Source: Apostichopus japonicus
Lineage: Eukaryota > Echinodermata > Holothuroidea > Aspidochirotida > Stichopodidae
Length of the DNA: 64,000 nucleotides
Reading direction: 5' to 3'
Assembly: GCF_037975245.1 (NCBI RefSeq)
Contig: NC_092572.1
Location: forward strand, 10,921,769-10,985,768
Shown: in pieces, positions 62,423-64,000 of the stretch
Layout: the number at the start of each line of letters is the position of its first letter
Position numbering within the stretch: the first letter of the stretch is position 1
Made by a program: the position numbers and the translations under genes
Notes under the pieces: model-generated
What the model was told of the DNA's origin: nothing
Seen by the model: the letters and a program-made list of their open reading frames with translations, nothing else
The model's database searches: none

Positions 62423-64000
62423 TACTTGTAGTTCCAAAGCAAATAAAGGAACTTGAAATATGAAAGGAAAATACTGCACTTTAAACACATTCTTCAATGA
62501 GTCATTGAGTCGTTTGGCTTTATGTTCGATTGGATAATTTGCTCTTTTGTTTGAAGTTAAATTAGACTTTTGCTTTCTTTGTGCTGAATTAATGGACTCT
62601 TGATCCTCTTTCTTTGTCTGATCTATAATATATTTGATAAGGCAGTAGTGTACTTTTCCACTCTTTCTCATGTACGTGTAAGTAACGTAGAGTCATAATG
62701 CATAATGCATATGCATATGTATATATATATATATATATATATTAAAATACAATTAAAATACTGTGATAAATTTGGTCCACGTTTGGTTGGATAAATGTTC
62801 ATTTGTTTTATTTTGGTTTAATAATGTTCATTCTTAACGAGACAAGTTCACATTAATTTATTCAAGTGGCGCAGCCATAATACTTACTCTCATAGATATG
62901 TACTTGTAATGTAACACTACTGTTGAGAGATGGATACTCCTCTACTCGACACCACAGAGACTGTCCATGATGTTGACGGTTCGCCTTTAGCATCAAACGA
63001 CTGCACATTTCTTTGTGATTGTCGATTGTCGTATTGGTTTCTTGTGGTAAGGTCTGTACATTCTCTATACTTTCTTCGTTGATTAGCCACCGTAGTTCTA
63101 TATCGTTACTATGTGAATTAAACTGTATACAGCAATCGGCTGTGAAGGGGCTTCCTTCGTAAGTAACATTTTTATCAGTTGAAAGGGTCAGATTTCCTAA
63201 TGTGAAATAGGAAGACGAATGCATAATTAAGACATTTGTTAATGAAATTATGATATGCAGTTATGGTGTAAGTATGCTGAATACTGGAAAGCTGTTATAA
63301 CGCAACAAAGTAACCGTGGAATTTCCACTACAATAGTACAGTTCAATAGGTATTGACTAGTCTCTGACCAAACGGTTTCCAATAATGTCCAATGCATGTT
63401 TTATACATCCAAACCCTTTTCCTAAAAAACAAGGATAGTTGCATGCTAAGCCCCTCCCATATTGGTAAAGTTAATACACTTAACTAGTTTTACCCAGTAG
63501 CTTGCTTTAAATACTTACTATATTATTTGATCTTATTCAGCCTAACATTTATATTTCATGTTGAAACCTCTTGAGGAATATCCGAGTTCTTCGTTGCATT
63601 CTAACATGTTATTATATTATCTCATTGTACACCATTGACAAAATAGATTAGATTGAACACGCCAATGACATTACAAGAAAACAACTATCAGTAAAGACTA
63701 CCTTGGTAAATATTATTGGAAAAGTGTCATTTGTTCATTGTAAATAGAATCAAATACATACCTAAGACGTATAAATTGTACTTGGTGGCAATCGCTACAC
63801 CATACTCAGGGAACATAGTACATTTATAACCTACCGCGTCTTCAAATCCAACCCTCTTGATTGTTAAAACAGACCGATCTTTGTCGTTCCTTTTCGTATA
63901 TTTGTTCCTATCATAATTTATCTGAGTTGTTTCATTATCCAACGTCCATGACCATTCTTTGGGGTTATTGCCATGGCACGATAGCGACTGATCTGTATTA
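57284..64000 (-). CDS. Gene D: two-Ig-domain receptor, 5' end cut by window
   Basis: Partial fourth gene. Exons right to left: Ig1 64,000-63,762 (beginning outside the window), Ig2 63,196-62,888, transmembrane 61,584-61,492, first tail exon 59,025-58,899, second tail exon 58,640-58,554, last exon 57,398-57,284 with stop TAA. The leader exon should lie beyond 64,000. Visible Ig1 is of the C class: [32 protein letters not shown]. Ig2 has LRWLI and LWCRV, keeping Trp like gene A. The tail has EGYEIV, EGYDIV and [10 protein letters not shown]; the second tail exon is 87 nt instead of 90, an in-frame loss of one codon before EGYDIV. All visible frames are intact although introns have taken several insertions. 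Intron 2 to transmembrane is enlarged by TA tracts and a ribozyme-like motif. Confidence 0.85.
58681..58727. repeat. Short (TA)n tract, unit D tail intron
   Basis: Contracted version of the 160-200-bp tracts in units B and C. The sequence after it joins directly to AAAGAAAACTTTCATGTGC, so about 170 bases including the AGTCCAGTTATTTC block present in B and C are missing here, consistent with a deletion anchored in the TA tract. Confidence 0.85.
60441..61178. mobile_element. hAT-like non-autonomous element, 738 bp, in gene D intron
   Basis: The ends carry inverted CTAGGGATGCACCGGATC and, on the opposite strand, TAGGGATGCACCGGATATCC; the left end has an extra TAGGC. Subterminal regions are packed with CCGGCCGGA palindromes. 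The octamer ATTGTAAG flanks both ends (60,433-60,440 and 61,179-61,186), and the paralogous sites in genes B (near 41,297) and C (near 51,137) show the uninterrupted site with one ATTGTAAG. TAGGGATGCACCG ends and 8-bp duplications are characteristic of hAT elements. There is no transposase; the interior frames at 60,431-60,700 and 60,943-61,206 have no domain. Confidence 0.93.
61671..61992. repeat. Fold-back inverted repeat in gene D intron
   Basis: About 80 bases at 61,671-61,750 (TCTCTAGAGTATACGAAAAT, then ACCAAACAGTACTAGC) recur as a diverged reverse complement at 61,908-61,992 (CACCTGTATCGAACAATACT, then TTTGGTGACATATTTT, then ACTCTAGAGATTAA). The left arm is present in units B and C as well; the right arm only in D. 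The loop contains a short (TA)n. Confidence 0.85.
62057..62112. repeat. (TA)n microsatellite, gene D intron
   Basis: Pure TA dinucleotide run of about 56 bases directly left of the segment with the hammerhead-like motif. Two further tracts follow at 62,289-62,420 and 62,719-62,744, so three TA tracts partition this intron. Confidence 0.9.
62214..62256 (+). ncRNA. Hammerhead-ribozyme-like motif (type I, minimal)
   Basis: The strand reads TGCAA, CTGAAGA, A, GAGC, nine-base loop, GCTC, GAAA, TAT, T, TTGTA. CTGAAGA fits the conserved CUGANGA core and GAAA the second core box. GAGC and GCTC form a 4-bp stem II. A15.1 (62,247) and U16.1 (62,250) close a 2-nt TA loop as a one-pair stem III. H17 is U (62,251). 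TGCAA pairs TTGTA as stem I with one G-U. Such very short type I hammerheads are known from Penelope-like retroelements. U as cleavage-site base is weaker than C or A, so activity is doubtful. It lies in about 180 bases (62,113-62,288) between TA tracts that may be a retroelement fragment. Confidence 0.45.
62289..62420. repeat. (TA)n microsatellite, gene D intron
   Basis: About 130 bases of TA dinucleotides with CATA and AAATA interruptions. The adjoining 62,421-62,700 encodes a minus-strand frame rich in Lys, Asn and Ser (residues 1-85 of a 120-codon frame) of unknown origin; it may be part of the same inserted retroelement-like DNA and is absent from units B and C. Confidence 0.85.

Larger units (their letters stand above)
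32951..64000. repeat. Tandem array of 9.2-11-kb receptor-gene units
   Basis: Exons and most intergenic and intronic DNA repeat in the same order: Ig1 low borders are at 33,962, 43,166, 52,760 and 63,762 (periods 9,204, 9,594 and 11,002), and Ig2 low borders at 33,088, 42,289, 51,861 and 62,888. Each complete unit contains the ectodomain half of one gene, the intergenic spacer, and the last-exon-to-transmembrane half of the next gene to the right. The larger last period is explained by insertions in unit D, including a 738-bp hAT-like element and TA-rich DNA. The left homology edge is about 32,950; left of it gene A continues with unrelated DNA. Confidence 0.9.

Overview
This window is animal nuclear DNA. 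It has short exons separated by long AT-rich introns with GT..AG borders, a broken LINE reverse transcriptase, a solo LTR, several small terminal-inverted-repeat elements, long (TA)n tracts and minisatellites. There is no bacterial-style coding density. The repeats and the immunoglobulin (Ig) receptor genes suggest a marine invertebrate, possibly an echinoderm or other deuterostome. I cannot fix the species from sequence alone.

Left part (1-23,250): mostly non-coding. It holds a 0.6-kb direct duplication flanking one possible small minus-strand exon (830-891), a truncated and frameshifted LINE reverse transcriptase (3,815-4,732), tandem minisatellites (5.0-6.3 kb and 9.7-10.3 kb), and four non-autonomous TIR DNA elements. 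Two of these (13,914-14,278 and 14,978-15,675) have exact 8-bp target-site duplications. From about 15.7 to 23.2 kb I see no gene I can defend.

Right part (23,251-64,000): a head-to-tail family of two-Ig-domain, single-pass receptor genes, all on the minus strand. I reconstructed the exons by hand from splice sites and reading phase. Gene A (34,895 to 23,251; 9 exons, 379 aa) is complete. Genes B (44,097 to 38,121) and C (53,783 to 47,736) are complete, each with 7 exons and 354 aa. Gene D runs off the right edge (64,000 to 57,284). Each model has a signal-peptide exon, a 273-nt Ig1 exon, a 309-nt Ig2 exon, a transmembrane exon and tyrosine-rich cytoplasmic exons. The ectodomain exons join in phase 1, and every model keeps one open frame across all joints. 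The repeat period is about 9.2, 9.6 and 11.0 kb.

The main result is in how these genes are built. Gene A has almost the same leader and Ig1-Ig2 ectodomain as B, but a different transmembrane segment and a different cytoplasmic tail, with an ITIM-like IGYALV, a YQNI and a MYATV motif. B-D carry a tail with a duplicated EGY(E/D)IV exon and a C-terminal tyrosine cluster. Homology between A and B stops in the intron between Ig2 and the transmembrane exon, where B and D carry (TA)n tracts. Between A and B, 17 of 18 nucleotide differences in Ig1 change amino acids. Together this resembles a paired-receptor or self/non-self recognition cluster, with fast-evolving binding domains joined to alternative signalling tails. 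That functional reading is inference.

Mobile DNA marks the array: a 997-bp solo LTR in gene A, a 738-bp hAT-like element in unit D whose empty site is preserved in units B and C, a fold-back in D, and a hammerhead-ribozyme-like motif (62,214-62,256) lying among (TA)n tracts.
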